From Acinetobacter amyesii (GTDB taxonomy: Bacteria > Pseudomonadota > Gammaproteobacteria > Pseudomonadales > Moraxellaceae): DNA of 64,000 bases. The stretch spans positions 1 through 64,000 of the forward strand of contig NZ_MVKX01000012.1 of NCBI RefSeq assembly GCF_002018365.1. The letters run 5' to 3'. The position numbers and the translations under genes were made by a program. Under the pieces are notes generated by a model. It was not told the DNA's origin. It did no database searches and worked only from the letters and a program-made list of their open reading frames with translations. How positions within the stretch are numbered: position 1 is the first letter of the stretch; each line of letters starts with the position of its first letter. Below are positions 38,816 through 47,898 of the stretch, one piece after another.

Positions 38816-40183
38816 ATGTCAAAACAACAGTCCCTCGTTACTCAGCAAAATTTATGGAAAACGTTTTTAGTTTTTCTGGTGCCTTTGATCGCCACCAATA
38901 TTTTGCAGAATTTATCTGGGACCATTAACACCGTTTTTGTCGGTCAGATGCTTGGGGTGCATGCCATTGCAGCTGTTGCGGTATTTTTTCCAATTTTGTT
39001 CTGTTTAATGGCTTTTGTGATTGGACTCTCGGCAGGTGCAACCGTGTTGGTGGGTCAAGCTTGGGGCGCGCAAAACCTTGAAAAAGTTCGTACCGTCGTG
39101 GGTTCAACACTGTTTATGACCTTGATTGGTGGCAGCATCATTGCCTTTTTAGGGGTGATATTTGCCAAGCCCATTTTATTGGCCTTAGGCACAGCCCCAG
39201 ACGTGATGCATTTATCTTTGCCTTATGTGCAATGGATGCTTGCCGGTAGCCCACTGCTCTTTATTTATATTATTTATACCTCGATTTTGCGTGGGGTCGG
39301 TGACAGTACAACACCGCTGATTGCGTCAGGTATGACTATTGGTTCAGGGCTGATTATTACACCCGTGCTGATTGCAGGAAAATTTGGATTTCCAAGTTTA
39401 GGTATTATTGCCCCTGCCATTGCCAGTCATATCGGCTTTTTAATTGCTTTGATATTTTTATATTTCTACTTAAAAAAGAAGGATCATCCGCTCAAACTCG
39501 ACTTCGAGTTGATTCGTCATATTCGCCATCAACATGATCTTAGTAAAATTATCTTAAGACTGGGGATTCCAACGGGTATTCAGATGGTCACGACCTCTGT
39601 GGCCGGTCTCGTCATTGTCGGTTTAGTTAACCGCCATGGTGCTGATGCTACTGCAGCATATGGCGCGGTCAATCAGGTTTTGAACTATATCCAATTCCCG
39701 GCCTTGTCCATCGCGATTGCGGCCTCTATTTTTGCAGCACAAGCCATTGGTTCGGGTCATTCTGAATTAATTAATCGCGTGAAACGTACGGCCATCGGGA
39801 TGAATTTCATTATTACTGGCATCTTGGTGGCATTGGGCTATTTATTCTCTAAATATTTAATGGCGCTGTTTATTACAGATCCTGAAGTTGTGGTTCTCGG
39901 TCAAGAATTGCTGTTCATTGTGCTTTGGTCGATTTTATTTTTTGGTGCCAGTGCAATTTTTGCTTCCATTATGCGGGCCAGCGGAACAGTGACCGTGCCG
40001 ATGATTATTAATATTATGGCGATTATTTGCATTGAAGTGCCGTGCGCCTACCTGTTCAGTGAATGGTGGGGCTTAAAAGGTATTTGGTATGCCTATGCCT
40101 TGGCCTTTGTCAGCTTATGTATTTTACAAGGGCTGTATTACCAACTGGTATGGAGACGAAAAGCCATCAAAGTATTGCTATAA
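38816..40183 (+). CDS. MATE-family multidrug/toxin efflux transporter
   Basis: A 455-residue inner-membrane protein with 12 predicted helices in two MATE repeats (LVPLIATNILQNLSGTINTVFVGQMLG in the first; RLGIPTGIQMVTTSVAGLV in the second). It exports cationic compounds in exchange for Na+ or H+. The start follows a GGACCTGAGC stretch. It precedes the first monooxygenase gene but is separated from it by an independent promoter region. Substrate unknown. Confidence 0.9.
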   Translation: MSKQQSLVTQQNLWKTFLVFLVPLIATNILQNLSGTINTVFVGQMLGVHAIAAVAVFFPILFCLMAFVIGLSAGATVLVGQAWGAQNLEKVRTVVGSTLFMTLIGGSIIAFLGVIFAKPILLALGTAPDVMHLSLPYVQWMLAGSPLLFIYIIYTSILRGVGDSTTPLIASGMTIGSGLIITPVLIAGKFGFPSLGIIAPAIASHIGFLIALIFLYFYLKKKDHPLKLDFELIRHIRHQHDLSKIILRLGIPTGIQMVTTSVAGLVIVGLVNRHGADATAAYGAVNQVLNYIQFPALSIAIAASIFAAQAIGSGHSELINRVKRTAIGMNFIITGILVALGYLFSKYLMALFITDPEVVVLGQELLFIVLWSILFFGASAIFASIMRASGTVTVPMIINIMAIICIEVPCAYLFSEWWGLKGIWYAYALAFVSLCILQGLYYQLVWRRKAIKVLL

Positions 40184-40308
40184 GGTTCGCTAATAGCGTT
40201 CAATGCCAATCCGCAGCTTTGCATCTCAATATGGAGAATCTTGTACGGGCTCATGCATAAAGTTTGCCGTTAAACTGCTGTTTATTTTTCAACATTTGGT
40301 TTTATATC

Positions 40309-40326
40309 CTGTTGATTTATCTACAC
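40309..40326 (+). promoter_or_regulatory. Candidate activator site upstream of monooxygenase 1
   Basis: CTGTTGATTTATCTACAC. Shares CTGTTGATTTA with the site at 41976-41993, where the right arm is complete. Its end is 49 bp before the -24 element, the same spacing as in the second monooxygenase gene. Confidence 0.5.
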
Positions 40327-40375
40327 CTAGAACCAATTAAAATTAAAAATTGCATATTTTCAAACAATTACGCTT

Positions 40376-40391
40376 TGGCATAGATTTTGTT
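40376..40391 (+). promoter_or_regulatory. Sigma-54-type promoter of monooxygenase 1
   Basis: TGGCAT-N5-TTGTT, with the GG and the -12 G 12 bp apart as required. The -12 GC is GT, so it is slightly off consensus. Predicted start about 40401, which excludes the longer reading frame starting at 40387. Confidence 0.65.
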
Positions 40392-40437
40392 CTTATCCCT
40401 TTTATCTTTTAAGAATAATTGGGATGAGAAATTTTTT

Positions 40438-41799
40438 ATGTCTAAACGTCAAATAAAGCTTGGGGCTTTTATTCCAACCACCTCACAGCATGTCGCGGGT
40501 TGGCGCCACCCTGAATCTCGCCCACAAGATCATCTCAATATTGATTATGCAATTGAACTGGCAAAAACCGCAGAACGTGGTCTATTCGATGCCTACTTTC
40601 TAGCCGATGGTCTGTCTGTCCGTTGGAGTTCTGCTGTCGAAGGTGAGAAAGGTTTGGGCGATAAAGGCGTTGGCTTTGAACCCGTCACATTGTTTGCAGC
40701 CCTGTCTGCTGTGACGCAAAATATTGGCTTTATTGCCACAGCATCTACGACTTATGAAGACCCTTATATTTTGGCGCGTAAATTTGCTTCTTTAGATCAT
40801 ATTTCTAAAGGTCGAGCTGCATGGAATGTGGTAACGACAGCCTCTGCCGATGCCGCAAAAAACTTTAACATTCAGCAGCACCCTGAACCCAAAGAGCGTT
40901 ATGAACGTGCCGATGAATTTATTGAGGTGACTCAAAAACTTTGGGACTCATGGGAGGATGATACCTTCCATTACAACAAAGAAACCGGACAATTTTTTGA
41001 TGCCCGCAAACAACATCAGCCCAATCATCAAGGTCAATATTATCAGGTACTGGGTGCACTCAACGTCTCTCGCCCACCGCAAGGCTATCCGGTGATTGTT
41101 CAAGCAGGACAATCTGAAGATGGTCGTGAACTAGCCGGTAAATATGCCGAAGTGATTTTTACAGCACAACAGAATTTAGCAGATGCGCAAGCCTTTTATC
41201 GTGATGTCAAAAACCGTTTAGTGAAATATGGCCGCCATGCAGAGGACCTGAAAATTATGCCGGGGGTTTCGATTTTTGTTGCCAAGACAACTCAAGAAGC
41301 CCAAGAAAAATATGACTTTTTAAATAGCTTAATCCATCCAGAAGTGGGTTTAAGTTTATTGTCTGCTTTGGCAGGTGGCATTAATCTGGCCAAATTTGAT
41401 CTAGATGCCCCTTTCCCGAAAATAGAAGATGCAGACATTAATTTCTCAAGTCGTCAGCAAATGATGATCGATATTGCTCGTAAGCACAATTTTAGTATTC
41501 GTCAGCTCTATCAATATATCGCTTCAGCCCGTGGACATTGGACCTTGATTGGCACGCCTGAACAAGTCGTAGATCAACTGCAAGAATGGTTTGAGAATGA
41601 CGCTGCCGATGGTTTTAATGTGCTGCCACCAACAACACCTGCGGGGTTAAATGACTTTGTCGATCTCATCGTCCCTGAACTGCAACGTCGCGGTCTATTC
41701 CGAACAGCCTACGAAGGCACGACTTTACGTGAAAACCTCGGTCTAAAACGCCCTGAAAATCAATATGTGCTGAAGAATCAACAGGTGCAGGCCTCTTAG
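40438..41799 (+). CDS. FMN-dependent monooxygenase, NtaA/SnaA/DszA family (copy 1)
   Basis: A 453-residue luciferase-like flavin monooxygenase of the long NtaA/SnaA/DszA subgroup, using FMNH2 from a separate reductase to oxidise its substrate. Family features: MSKRQIKLGAFIPTTSQHVAGWRHP at the N-terminus, ARKFASLDHISKGRAAWNVVTT and PVIVQAGQSEDGREL. Relatives attack organosulfur or amine compounds; the exact substrate here is unknown, organosulfur being favoured by context. The start at 40438 is set by the promoter. Closely related to the next gene, with the same promoter layout. Confidence 0.88.
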   Translation: MSKRQIKLGAFIPTTSQHVAGWRHPESRPQDHLNIDYAIELAKTAERGLFDAYFLADGLSVRWSSAVEGEKGLGDKGVGFEPVTLFAALSAVTQNIGFIATASTTYEDPYILARKFASLDHISKGRAAWNVVTTASADAAKNFNIQQHPEPKERYERADEFIEVTQKLWDSWEDDTFHYNKETGQFFDARKQHQPNHQGQYYQVLGALNVSRPPQGYPVIVQAGQSEDGRELAGKYAEVIFTAQQNLADAQAFYRDVKNRLVKYGRHAEDLKIMPGVSIFVAKTTQEAQEKYDFLNSLIHPEVGLSLLSALAGGINLAKFDLDAPFPKIEDADINFSSRQQMMIDIARKHNFSIRQLYQYIASARGHWTLIGTPEQVVDQLQEWFENDAADGFNVLPPTTPAGLNDFVDLIVPELQRRGLFRTAYEGTTLRENLGLKRPENQYVLKNQQVQAS

Positions 41800-41835
41800 T
41801 TATTTTCAATCAGTGTTTTTATTAAACCATCTCTA

Positions 41836-41860
41836 AAATGCCTCATCCGAGGCATTTTTT
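41836..41860 (+). terminator. Terminator after monooxygenase 1
   Basis: Stem AAATGCCTC / GAGGCATTT with ATCC loop and a T-run, so the two monooxygenase genes are separate transcripts. Confidence 0.9.
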
Positions 41861-41906
41861 CTATCTGAGTTAGGCTATCTGCATAAAATCCCTTAATTTT
41901 ATTATG

Positions 41907-41922
41907 TGTTTATATATAAACA
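41907..41922 (+). repeat. Perfect 16-bp palindrome upstream of monooxygenase 2
   Basis: TGTTTATATATAAACA, about 120 bp before the sigma-54-type promoter. It may be a further regulator or IHF/nucleoid site. A weaker relative (TGTTTATTTTTCAACA) is at 40279-40294 upstream of monooxygenase 1. Confidence 0.5.
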
Positions 41923-41975
41923 GATAAGTTCTGCAAGATTTTGGATGATGCATCCACAACAAGCGATTGATTTCT

Positions 41976-41993
41976 CTGTTGATTTAAAAACAG
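41976..41993 (+). promoter_or_regulatory. Candidate activator site upstream of monooxygenase 2
   Basis: CTGTT-GATTTAAA-AACAG, an inverted repeat with the same 5-8-5 layout and CTGTTGATT start as the site at 54822-54839 before the porin operon. It ends 49 bp before the -24 box. Confidence 0.6.
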
Positions 41994-42042
41994 TAAAAAC
42001 TTCACAATAAAATAATATTTTGTTTTATAACAATATTTTAAT

Positions 42043-42058
42043 TGGCATAAACCTTGTA
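42043..42058 (+). promoter_or_regulatory. Sigma-54-type promoter of monooxygenase 2
   Basis: TGGCAT-N5-TTGTA, -24 and -12 elements correctly spaced. Predicted start about 42068, 29 nt before the ATG. Confidence 0.68.
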
Positions 42059-42096
42059 ATACTCCTAGTGAACAATAACATTTACAGAGTTTATTT

Positions 42097-43464
42097 ATGT
42101 CAAAACGTCAAATTCGCTTAGGGGCTTTCGTACCGGGGACTTCGCAACATGTGGCAGGTTGGCGCCATCCGCAGGCTCGCCCACAGGATAGTCACAATTT
42201 AAAATACTTTATTGAACTGGCAAAGACCGCAGAGCGTGGTTTATTCGATGCCTATTTCCTTGCGGATGTTCCCGTCACCGTCGATCCTGATACAACACCT
42301 GATTTGGGGCTGAATGGCACCTTCTCTGCCGGACTCGAACCGGTATCCCTATTTTCTGCACTTGCAGCGGTAACCGAACATATAGGCTTTATTGCCACAG
42401 CGTCGACCACCTATGAAGCACCTTATAATTTAGCACGTAAATTTGCCTCTTTAGATCATCTGTCTGAAGGTCGGGCGGCATGGAATGTGGTGACCACATC
42501 TGGCAGTGTGGTTTCAAAAAACTATGGCATCAATGATGCGCTGCTCCCCAAAGAACGCTATGAACGAGCAGATGAATTTATAGAAGTGGCACAAAAACTT
42601 TGGGACTCTTGGGAAGATGATGCCTTTGAATACAATAAACAGACTGGGCAGTTTTTCACGGGCGAAAAACTGCATCCACCTCGCTTTAAGGGTAAGCATC
42701 TTGCGGTACATGGTGCATTAAATATTGCTCGTCCACCACAGGGCTATCCCGTGATTGTACAAGCGGGTCAGTCTGAAGATGGTCGTGAACTGGCCGCCAA
42801 ATATGCTGAAGTTATTTTCACCGCACAGCAAAAATTAGAAGATGCCCAAGCCTTTTATCGTGATGTGAAGTCGCGTCTTATCAAATATGGTCGCCATGCC
42901 GATGACTTAAAAATCATGCCGGGTGTATCGATCTTTGTTGCACAAACTGAAGCCGAAGCTCGGGCAAAATACGATGAATTAAATGCATATATTCATCCGA
43001 CTTTGGGACTGAACTTACTCAAACAATTGGGTGGTTTTACTGAAGACCTGTCGCAATTTGACCTCGACCAAACGCTACCAGAACATTTAACACAGGCGCA
43101 AAATGGCGCAAGCCGTCAACAACTGATTTTAGAGATTGCGCGTAAAAATAATTTTACCATTCGACAACTTTACCAATGGGTTGCGAGCGCACGTGGGCAT
43201 TGGACACTGATTGGAACGCCCGAACAAATAGTCGATCAACTACAAGCGTGGTTTGAAAATGAAGCGGCGGATGGTTTCAATATTTTGCCACCAACCACGC
43301 CTGCAAGCTTAGATGATTTTGTGGATTTGGTTGTCCCTGAACTGCAACGTCGTGGCTTATTCCGCACGGCTTATGAAGGCAAGACCTTACGGGAAAACTT
43401 AGGTTTAAAACGACCTGAAAACCAATATGTTTTAGAAAAAAGACATACCTCCCAAGCCTCATAA
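42097..43464 (+). CDS. FMN-dependent monooxygenase, NtaA/SnaA/DszA family (copy 2)
   Basis: A 455-residue paralogue of the preceding gene; most of the length aligns, with long identical stretches such as ERGLFDAYFLAD, PPQGYPVIVQAGQSEDGREL and VPELQRRGLFRTAYEG. They differ most around residues 50-75 and 290-330, which probably line the substrate pocket, so the two may act on different compounds. Same cofactor logic (FMNH2, O2). Own sigma-54-type promoter and terminator. A flavin reductase gene is not in the window. Confidence 0.88.
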   Translation: MSKRQIRLGAFVPGTSQHVAGWRHPQARPQDSHNLKYFIELAKTAERGLFDAYFLADVPVTVDPDTTPDLGLNGTFSAGLEPVSLFSALAAVTEHIGFIATASTTYEAPYNLARKFASLDHLSEGRAAWNVVTTSGSVVSKNYGINDALLPKERYERADEFIEVAQKLWDSWEDDAFEYNKQTGQFFTGEKLHPPRFKGKHLAVHGALNIARPPQGYPVIVQAGQSEDGRELAAKYAEVIFTAQQKLEDAQAFYRDVKSRLIKYGRHADDLKIMPGVSIFVAQTEAEARAKYDELNAYIHPTLGLNLLKQLGGFTEDLSQFDLDQTLPEHLTQAQNGASRQQLILEIARKNNFTIRQLYQWVASARGHWTLIGTPEQIVDQLQAWFENEAADGFNILPPTTPASLDDFVDLVVPELQRRGLFRTAYEGKTLRENLGLKRPENQYVLEKRHTSQAS

Positions 43465-43490
43465 ATCAACGTTTGATAAAACTGAAAAAC

Positions 43491-43514
43491 AAATGCCCCA
43501 ACTGGGGCATTTTT
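43491..43514 (+). terminator. Terminator after monooxygenase 2
   Basis: Stem AAATGCCCCA / GGGGCATTT followed by TTTAT. Confidence 0.85.
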
Positions 43515-43576
43515 ATGGACTGATATTGATCCAACTTAAGCGATGATCATACTGACCTATATTTGATAAGCCTAAA

Positions 43577-43598
43577 AAAGCCCTGAATTCAGGGCTTT
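43577..43598 (-). terminator. Terminator of the TOBE-ATPase operon
   Basis: Perfect palindromic stem AAAGCCCTGAATTCAGGGCTTT followed on the minus strand by further T. It serves the minus-strand genes 43628-44713. Confidence 0.85.
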
Positions 43599-43627
43599 GA
43601 AAAGTTTAGGTGATGGTCAATTCAGAC

Positions 43628-44479
43628 TTACCATGCAAATTTATAATCGGCAAATCGGTGAGATAAAGGTTCAAGCAACTGATCTTTTACTGGATCACTA
43701 AAGTCAGTCAAAATGTCATTTTTAATATTGGTCAGACGGACATCTTCGCGTTTACGCGGATGGGCTAAATGAATATCTACAATACGTTTAATTCGTCCCG
43801 GATGTGGCTGCATGACCACAACCCGATCACCCAAAAAGACCGCCTCTTCGACATCATGAGTGACAATGATCATGGTGATTTTTTCACTTTGCCATATTCG
43901 CTGCAATTCATCCTGTAAATTTTGACGCGTCAACGCATCGAGTGCGCCAAAGGGTTCATCGAGTAATAAAATCTGTGGTCGATTCACCAAACTCCGGGCA
44001 ATCGCCACACGTTGATTCATCCCACCAGACAACTGCGAAGGATAAGCATCTTTAAATTGAGTTAATTTGACTAACTCTAAATGTTCATCAATCAATACAT
44101 CTTCTTCTGCACGGCTAAACTGACTTTTATGCAAGGCAATCCGTACATTTTCCCGTACCGTCAACCAAGGAAACAGGCGATGATCTTGAAACACGATACC
44201 GCGTTCCAAACTCGTGCCCTGTATAGGCTGACCATCAACTAAAATTTGGCCCTGAAACTGACGTTCTAGACCAACCAATAACCGTAATAATGTGGATTTT
44301 CCGCAGCCACTACTCCCCACTATACTGATGAACTCACCCGGCTGAATATTCAGGTTAATGTCCTCAAGTACGGTTAAGTCTTCTTGCTTTTGTGTGGGAT
44401 AATGTTTCGTTAGCTGCTGAATAGAAACCGAACCAGCTTGTTCTACGCTCATATCATTATTCTCTATTTGTGCTGACAA
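43628..44479 (-). CDS. ABC transporter ATP-binding protein, SsuB/TauB-like
   Basis: A 283-residue ATPase of the nitrate/sulfonate/taurine class: Walker [11 protein letters not shown]-loop [13 protein letters not shown], signature LSGGMNQRV, Walker [13 protein letters not shown] and H-loop VTHDVEEA. It has no permease beside it, so it presumably energises one or more of the three permeases encoded in the large operon to the right, which has only one ATPase of its own. It follows the TOBE gene by 18 bp and is likely co-transcribed with it. Confidence 0.85.
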   Translation of the reverse strand: MSAQIENNDMSVEQAGSVSIQQLTKHYPTQKQEDLTVLEDINLNIQPGEFISIVGSSGCGKSTLLRLLVGLERQFQGQILVDGQPIQGTSLERGIVFQDHRLFPWLTVRENVRIALHKSQFSRAEEDVLIDEHLELVKLTQFKDAYPSQLSGGMNQRVAIARSLVNRPQILLLDEPFGALDALTRQNLQDELQRIWQSEKITMIIVTHDVEEAVFLGDRVVVMQPHPGRIKRIVDIHLAHPRKREDVRLTNIKNDILTDFSDPVKDQLLEPLSHRFADYKFAW

Positions 44480-44497
44480 ACTTTGCTGGACTAAACC

Positions 44498-44713
44498 TTA
44501 GAGTTTAGCCAGTGACACTTCCGTCGATTTAATTAACACCACCACCTCTGAACCTACTTTTAAATCTAAATCCTTCACCGAACGTGTCGTGATCACGGAC
44601 GTAAAAAAGCCCGCTTTGGTTTCCACATCAATTTCTGAAACCACAGGACCTTCTACGATTTCATTAATCACGCCTTTGAATTGGTTTCGCACATTTACTG
44701 AAGTAATCGCCAT
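44498..44713 (-). CDS. TOBE-domain (Mop-like) small protein
   Basis: A 71-residue single TOBE/Mop domain (MAITSVNVRNQFKGVINEIVEG...). Free-standing Mop domains bind molybdate or similar oxyanions in the cytosol. The frame extends to 44767, but AAGG before the ATG at 44713 and the family N-terminus favour this start. Co-transcribed with the SsuB-like ATPase. In a sulfur locus it may bind sulfate/molybdate or act as a sensor; this is speculation. Divergent from the sigma-54 activator gene. Confidence 0.75.
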   Translation of the reverse strand: MAITSVNVRNQFKGVINEIVEGPVVSEIDVETKAGFFTSVITTRSVKDLDLKVGSEVVVLIKSTEVSLAKL

Positions 44714-44806
44714 TTTAATTATGCCTTTTGTTATTAAGAGAGCTTTACTATAAAACAGTTCAATCACTTGCTATATCTTGATTTATCCTTTAGTTATCCC
44801 GATTTT

Positions 44807-44872
44807 ATTTATCTTAAAATCAGATAAATAATCCATACATGAATTTATCGGTGAAACTGATATTTAAATATC
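44807..44872. promoter_or_regulatory. Inverted repeats between TOBE gene and sigma-54 activator
   Basis: ATTTATCT (44807-44814) and AGATAAAT (44822-44829) form an 8-bp inverted pair, with further TTTATC copies around. A perfect 14-bp palindrome GATATTTAAATATC is at 44859-44872. The spacing suits a dimeric regulator controlling the divergent genes; no -24/-12 element was found here. The regulator is unknown; a LysR-type protein encoded elsewhere is possible. Confidence 0.4.
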
Positions 44873-44943
44873 GAATTATTATTTATCTTTTATTTTTAAA
44901 TCTTTCATCATGATCTGCATTTTCAACAACTATAAGAAACGAT

Positions 44944-46038
44944 ATGTCTATTTTGACCCACCCTGCAGTGCCCTCTGCACTGAAACATAAACGGGCAACA
45001 GCGACGGTCTTTGCAGACCCGTTATCGCAAGCGTTGTTGTCTCGAATTGAACAAATTGCACCGAGTGAGGCCAATGCTCTCATCATTGGTGATACAGGCA
45101 CAGGTAAAGAGTTGGTTGCACGCCAAATTCACCAATTGAGCCATCGTTCCAAAGGTCCTTTTATCGCGGTGAACTGTGGTGCCTTTACCGAATCCTTGGT
45201 CGAAAGCGAATTATTTGGACATGAAAAAGGAGCATTTACAGGGGCAATTAATAGCCGTGTCGGTTGGTTTGAAGCAGCCCATAATGGCACCTTATTTTTA
45301 GATGAAATTGGTGATCTGTCCTTGCCTATGCAAGTCAAATTACTCCGTGTTTTACAAGAAAGAGAGATCGTTCGAGTCGGCTCCCTCAAGTCCATTCCGA
45401 TTAATGTTCGGATCATTGCCGCAACCAACGTCGATTTGGAGCATGCCGTACAGGACGGGCGTTTCAGGGAAGATTTATTCTACCGCTTACATGTGGCGTT
45501 GCTACGCATTCCACGTCTCGCAGAGCGTCGTGGTGACATTTTGCCTTTGGTCAAACACTTCATTCAGGTCTATCAAACCAATCCACATGACACACCCTTA
45601 CGTCTCAGCCAACTGGCTCTCAAAAAACTCAGTTTACATAGCTGGCCGGGCAATATCCGCGAATTAGAAAATACCATTCAACATGCGATTTTAGTCAGTG
45701 AAAAAGGTGTGATTGAACCGGAAGATATTAGTTTTTCGAGTATTCAAAGTGCATCTTCATTTTCGCGTGCAGAACCTTTTAACTTACACAATGCCACCTC
45801 GGCTGTAGCCAACATCAAGGATATTCAAGATGCTGGACAGTTACTTGAGCAGACCTTTTTACAAATTTTTCAAGCCGCCAATCAACTGAAACAAGACAAT
45901 ATTAATGAGCTGATTGAAGAAAAATTTATCCGTAGTGCATATCAACACTGTCAATACAATCAAGTGCATACGGCTCGTTTGCTTGGAGTGACACGCAACG
46001 TCATTCGCACTCGCCTAATTAAATATGGCTTATTATAA
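44944..46038 (+). CDS. Sigma-54-dependent transcriptional activator, SfnR-like
   Basis: A 364-residue enhancer-binding protein: AAA+ domain with Walker A GDTGTGKE (49-56), sigma-54 contact loop GAFTGA (96-101), Walker [11 protein letters not shown] (116-125) and arginine fingers, then a Fis-type helix-turn-helix at the C-terminus. No N-terminal sensory domain is present (the core begins near residue 25), so activity is set by expression level, as for SfnR, the sulfur-starvation activator of dimethyl-sulfone use. It lies among genes with sigma-54 type promoters and is the likely activator of all three. Confidence 0.88.
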   Translation: MSILTHPAVPSALKHKRATATVFADPLSQALLSRIEQIAPSEANALIIGDTGTGKELVARQIHQLSHRSKGPFIAVNCGAFTESLVESELFGHEKGAFTGAINSRVGWFEAAHNGTLFLDEIGDLSLPMQVKLLRVLQEREIVRVGSLKSIPINVRIIAATNVDLEHAVQDGRFREDLFYRLHVALLRIPRLAERRGDILPLVKHFIQVYQTNPHDTPLRLSQLALKKLSLHSWPGNIRELENTIQHAILVSEKGVIEPEDISFSSIQSASSFSRAEPFNLHNATSAVANIKDIQDAGQLLEQTFLQIFQAANQLKQDNINELIEEKFIRSAYQHCQYNQVHTARLLGVTRNVIRTRLIKYGLL

Positions 46039-46159
46039 ATAAGTCATATTTTTATTTTCTCCACATCAAAATAATAATTCAGACAAAAATTCCAATTAAA
46101 TATTCATCTACATCATTATTTATTCATTGCATTATTTTAAATATAAAAAATCAGCAATA

Positions 46160-46189
46160 AAAAACCTCGGTATATCCCGAGGTTTTTTA
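46160..46189. terminator. Bidirectional terminator
   Basis: Stem CCTCGG / CCGAGG (46165-46170, 46177-46182) between A-run and T-run; ends both the sigma-54 activator gene and the large minus-strand operon. Confidence 0.92.
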
Positions 46190-46211
46190 TTTAATTTCCA
46201 TTTCGTCTAGA

Positions 46212-47042
46212 TTATTCCACAGGGTTACGTTTCCACGCTGTAAAGTATTTTTCCAGACCAATTAGAAAGTAGTTGAAGGATAAACCCACGAGGGTAATGA
46301 CTAATATGCCTACAAACATTTGTGGAATTTCAAAGCTAAATTGCGAATAAATAATCAGATATCCTAGACCTGCTTTGGCACCAAACATTTCTACTGCAAC
46401 TAAGGCCAAAATCGAAATCGCCCCTGCCAGACGGATACCGACAAAAATCGTGGGTACGGATGCAGGTAGAATCACTTTTCGGAACAATTGATAGGGTTTT
46501 AGGCCCATGGTTCGTGCCGATTTAATCAGTAAAGGATCGACCGTTTGTACGCCTGTAATGGTGTTCAATAAAATCGGCCATGTGCATGCATACACCAACA
46601 GACTGATTTTTGAGGTTTCACCAATGCCTAAAAATAAGATGAACAGCGGCATTAACGCCAGTGCTGTGGTATTCCGAAACAGTTCTAACAATGGATTTAA
46701 GGTTTCAGCCACGAGCTTGTACCAACCAATGATGAGACCCAATGGAATGGCGATCGCTAGGGCCAAAATGAAACCAATAATGGAACGCTGAATACTGGCC
46801 AAGAAATGGATGCCTAATTGCCCGCTTTGATATAGCTGCCATGTGGTTTCCAACACCACAGATAGCGGCGGTAAAAAGGCTGGATTGACCACACCACTCC
46901 GCGGCAGAATCTCCCACAGCAGGAAAAAAGCCACGATGGCAATGGTGCGTTTAAAGACCGTGTTTAACCATGTGAACTGTAGTCGGGGTTTAATGTCGTT
47001 ATAGGTTTGCGTATAACTGATGGCTTGTTTAGTCGATGACAT
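46212..47042 (-). CDS. ABC transporter permease, SsuC/TauC-like (operon gene 8)
   Basis: A 276-residue inner-membrane BPD permease with about six helices and an EAA-like loop (AARTMGLKPYQLFRKVILPASVPTIFVGIRLA, which contacts the ATPase). Last gene of the eight-gene operon, 20 bp after its ATPase gene, and with the lipoprotein SBP and that ATPase it makes a complete importer. Substrate likely a sulfonate or similar organosulfur compound by context. Confidence 0.87.
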   Translation of the reverse strand: MSSTKQAISYTQTYNDIKPRLQFTWLNTVFKRTIAIVAFFLLWEILPRSGVVNPAFLPPLSVVLETTWQLYQSGQLGIHFLASIQRSIIGFILALAIAIPLGLIIGWYKLVAETLNPLLELFRNTTALALMPLFILFLGIGETSKISLLVYACTWPILLNTITGVQTVDPLLIKSARTMGLKPYQLFRKVILPASVPTIFVGIRLAGAISILALVAVEMFGAKAGLGYLIIYSQFSFEIPQMFVGILVITLVGLSFNYFLIGLEKYFTAWKRNPVE

Positions 47043-47062
47043 AAATAAATCCTCTGAATATT

Positions 47063-47896
47063 TTAGTTATGTGCAAGCTGTTTATGTTTTTCGAGGGCTT
47101 GCGCTTTAATCACTTCTTCACTGAGCAATGACCAAATTTTGTGGCGAATTCGGCCATATTCAGGCAATGAACGGACATCTTCACTAGAACTGCGCAGGCT
47201 TTGCGGAATTTCAATCACTTCCTTAATCCGCCCCGGTCTTGAGGTCATAATCGCCACACGCTGACTCAGATAAATCGCTTCATCAATACTGTGAGTAATA
47301 AAAACGATGGTTTTTTTCGAGCTTTTCCAGATATTGATCAACTCGGCTTGCAAGGTTTCTCGGGTTTGCGCATCCAAGGCAGCAAAAGGTTCATCCATCA
47401 ATAAAATTTCTGGTTCATAAGCTAAACTTCGGGCAATCGCAACCCGCTGCTTCATCCCGCCGGAAAGCTCATTTGGATAATGCTTTTCAAAGCCACTGAG
47501 GCCCACAAGCTGCAAATAGTATTCGGCTTTTTCACGGCGTTCTTTTTTTGCTACGCCTTTGGCTTCTAGACCAAATTCAATATTTTCCAGTGCGGTTAAC
47601 CATGGATAGAGCGCATATTGCTGAAACACAATGCCACGGTCTAAACCCGGTTGGGTAATCTGCTTGCCACTCAGTAAAATCTGCCCTGCCGACGGTTTGG
47701 TTAAACCCGCAATTAAGTCTAATAATGTAGATTTTCCGCAGCCACTTGGCCCCACGATTGAAACAAATTCACCCGGCTGAATATCCAAAGTGACATTTTC
47801 TACAGCAACAAATTCAGGCTTATAGTTTTTACTGCCGACATGGTTTTGTGCAGGAAATACCTTACGCACGTGATCTAAATGTAATGCACTGGTCAT
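47063..47896 (-). CDS. ABC transporter ATP-binding protein, SsuB/TauB-like (operon gene 7)
   Basis: A 277-residue ATPase with Walker A GPSGCGKST, Q-loop GIVFQQYALYPWL, signature LSGGMKQRV, Walker B ILLMDEPFAALD and H-loop ITHSIDEA. Begins 2 bp after the SBP gene stop. The only ATPase in an operon with three permeases, so it may serve more than one of them, together with the ATPase at 43628. Confidence 0.9.
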   Translation of the reverse strand: MTSALHLDHVRKVFPAQNHVGSKNYKPEFVAVENVTLDIQPGEFVSIVGPSGCGKSTLLDLIAGLTKPSAGQILLSGKQITQPGLDRGIVFQQYALYPWLTALENIEFGLEAKGVAKKERREKAEYYLQLVGLSGFEKHYPNELSGGMKQRVAIARSLAYEPEILLMDEPFAALDAQTRETLQAELINIWKSSKKTIVFITHSIDEAIYLSQRVAIMTSRPGRIKEVIEIPQSLRSSSEDVRSLPEYGRIRHKIWSLLSEEVIKAQALEKHKQLAHN

Positions 47897-47898
47897 TG

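Noticed and set aside
40387..40437. Upstream extension of monooxygenase 1
   Set aside because: It begins inside the predicted -12 element and upstream of the transcription start.
40438..43464. Calling the monooxygenases SsuD or SfnG
   Set aside because: At about 453 residues and with NtaA/SnaA/DszA-type motifs they belong to the longer subgroup; SsuD and SfnG are shorter.
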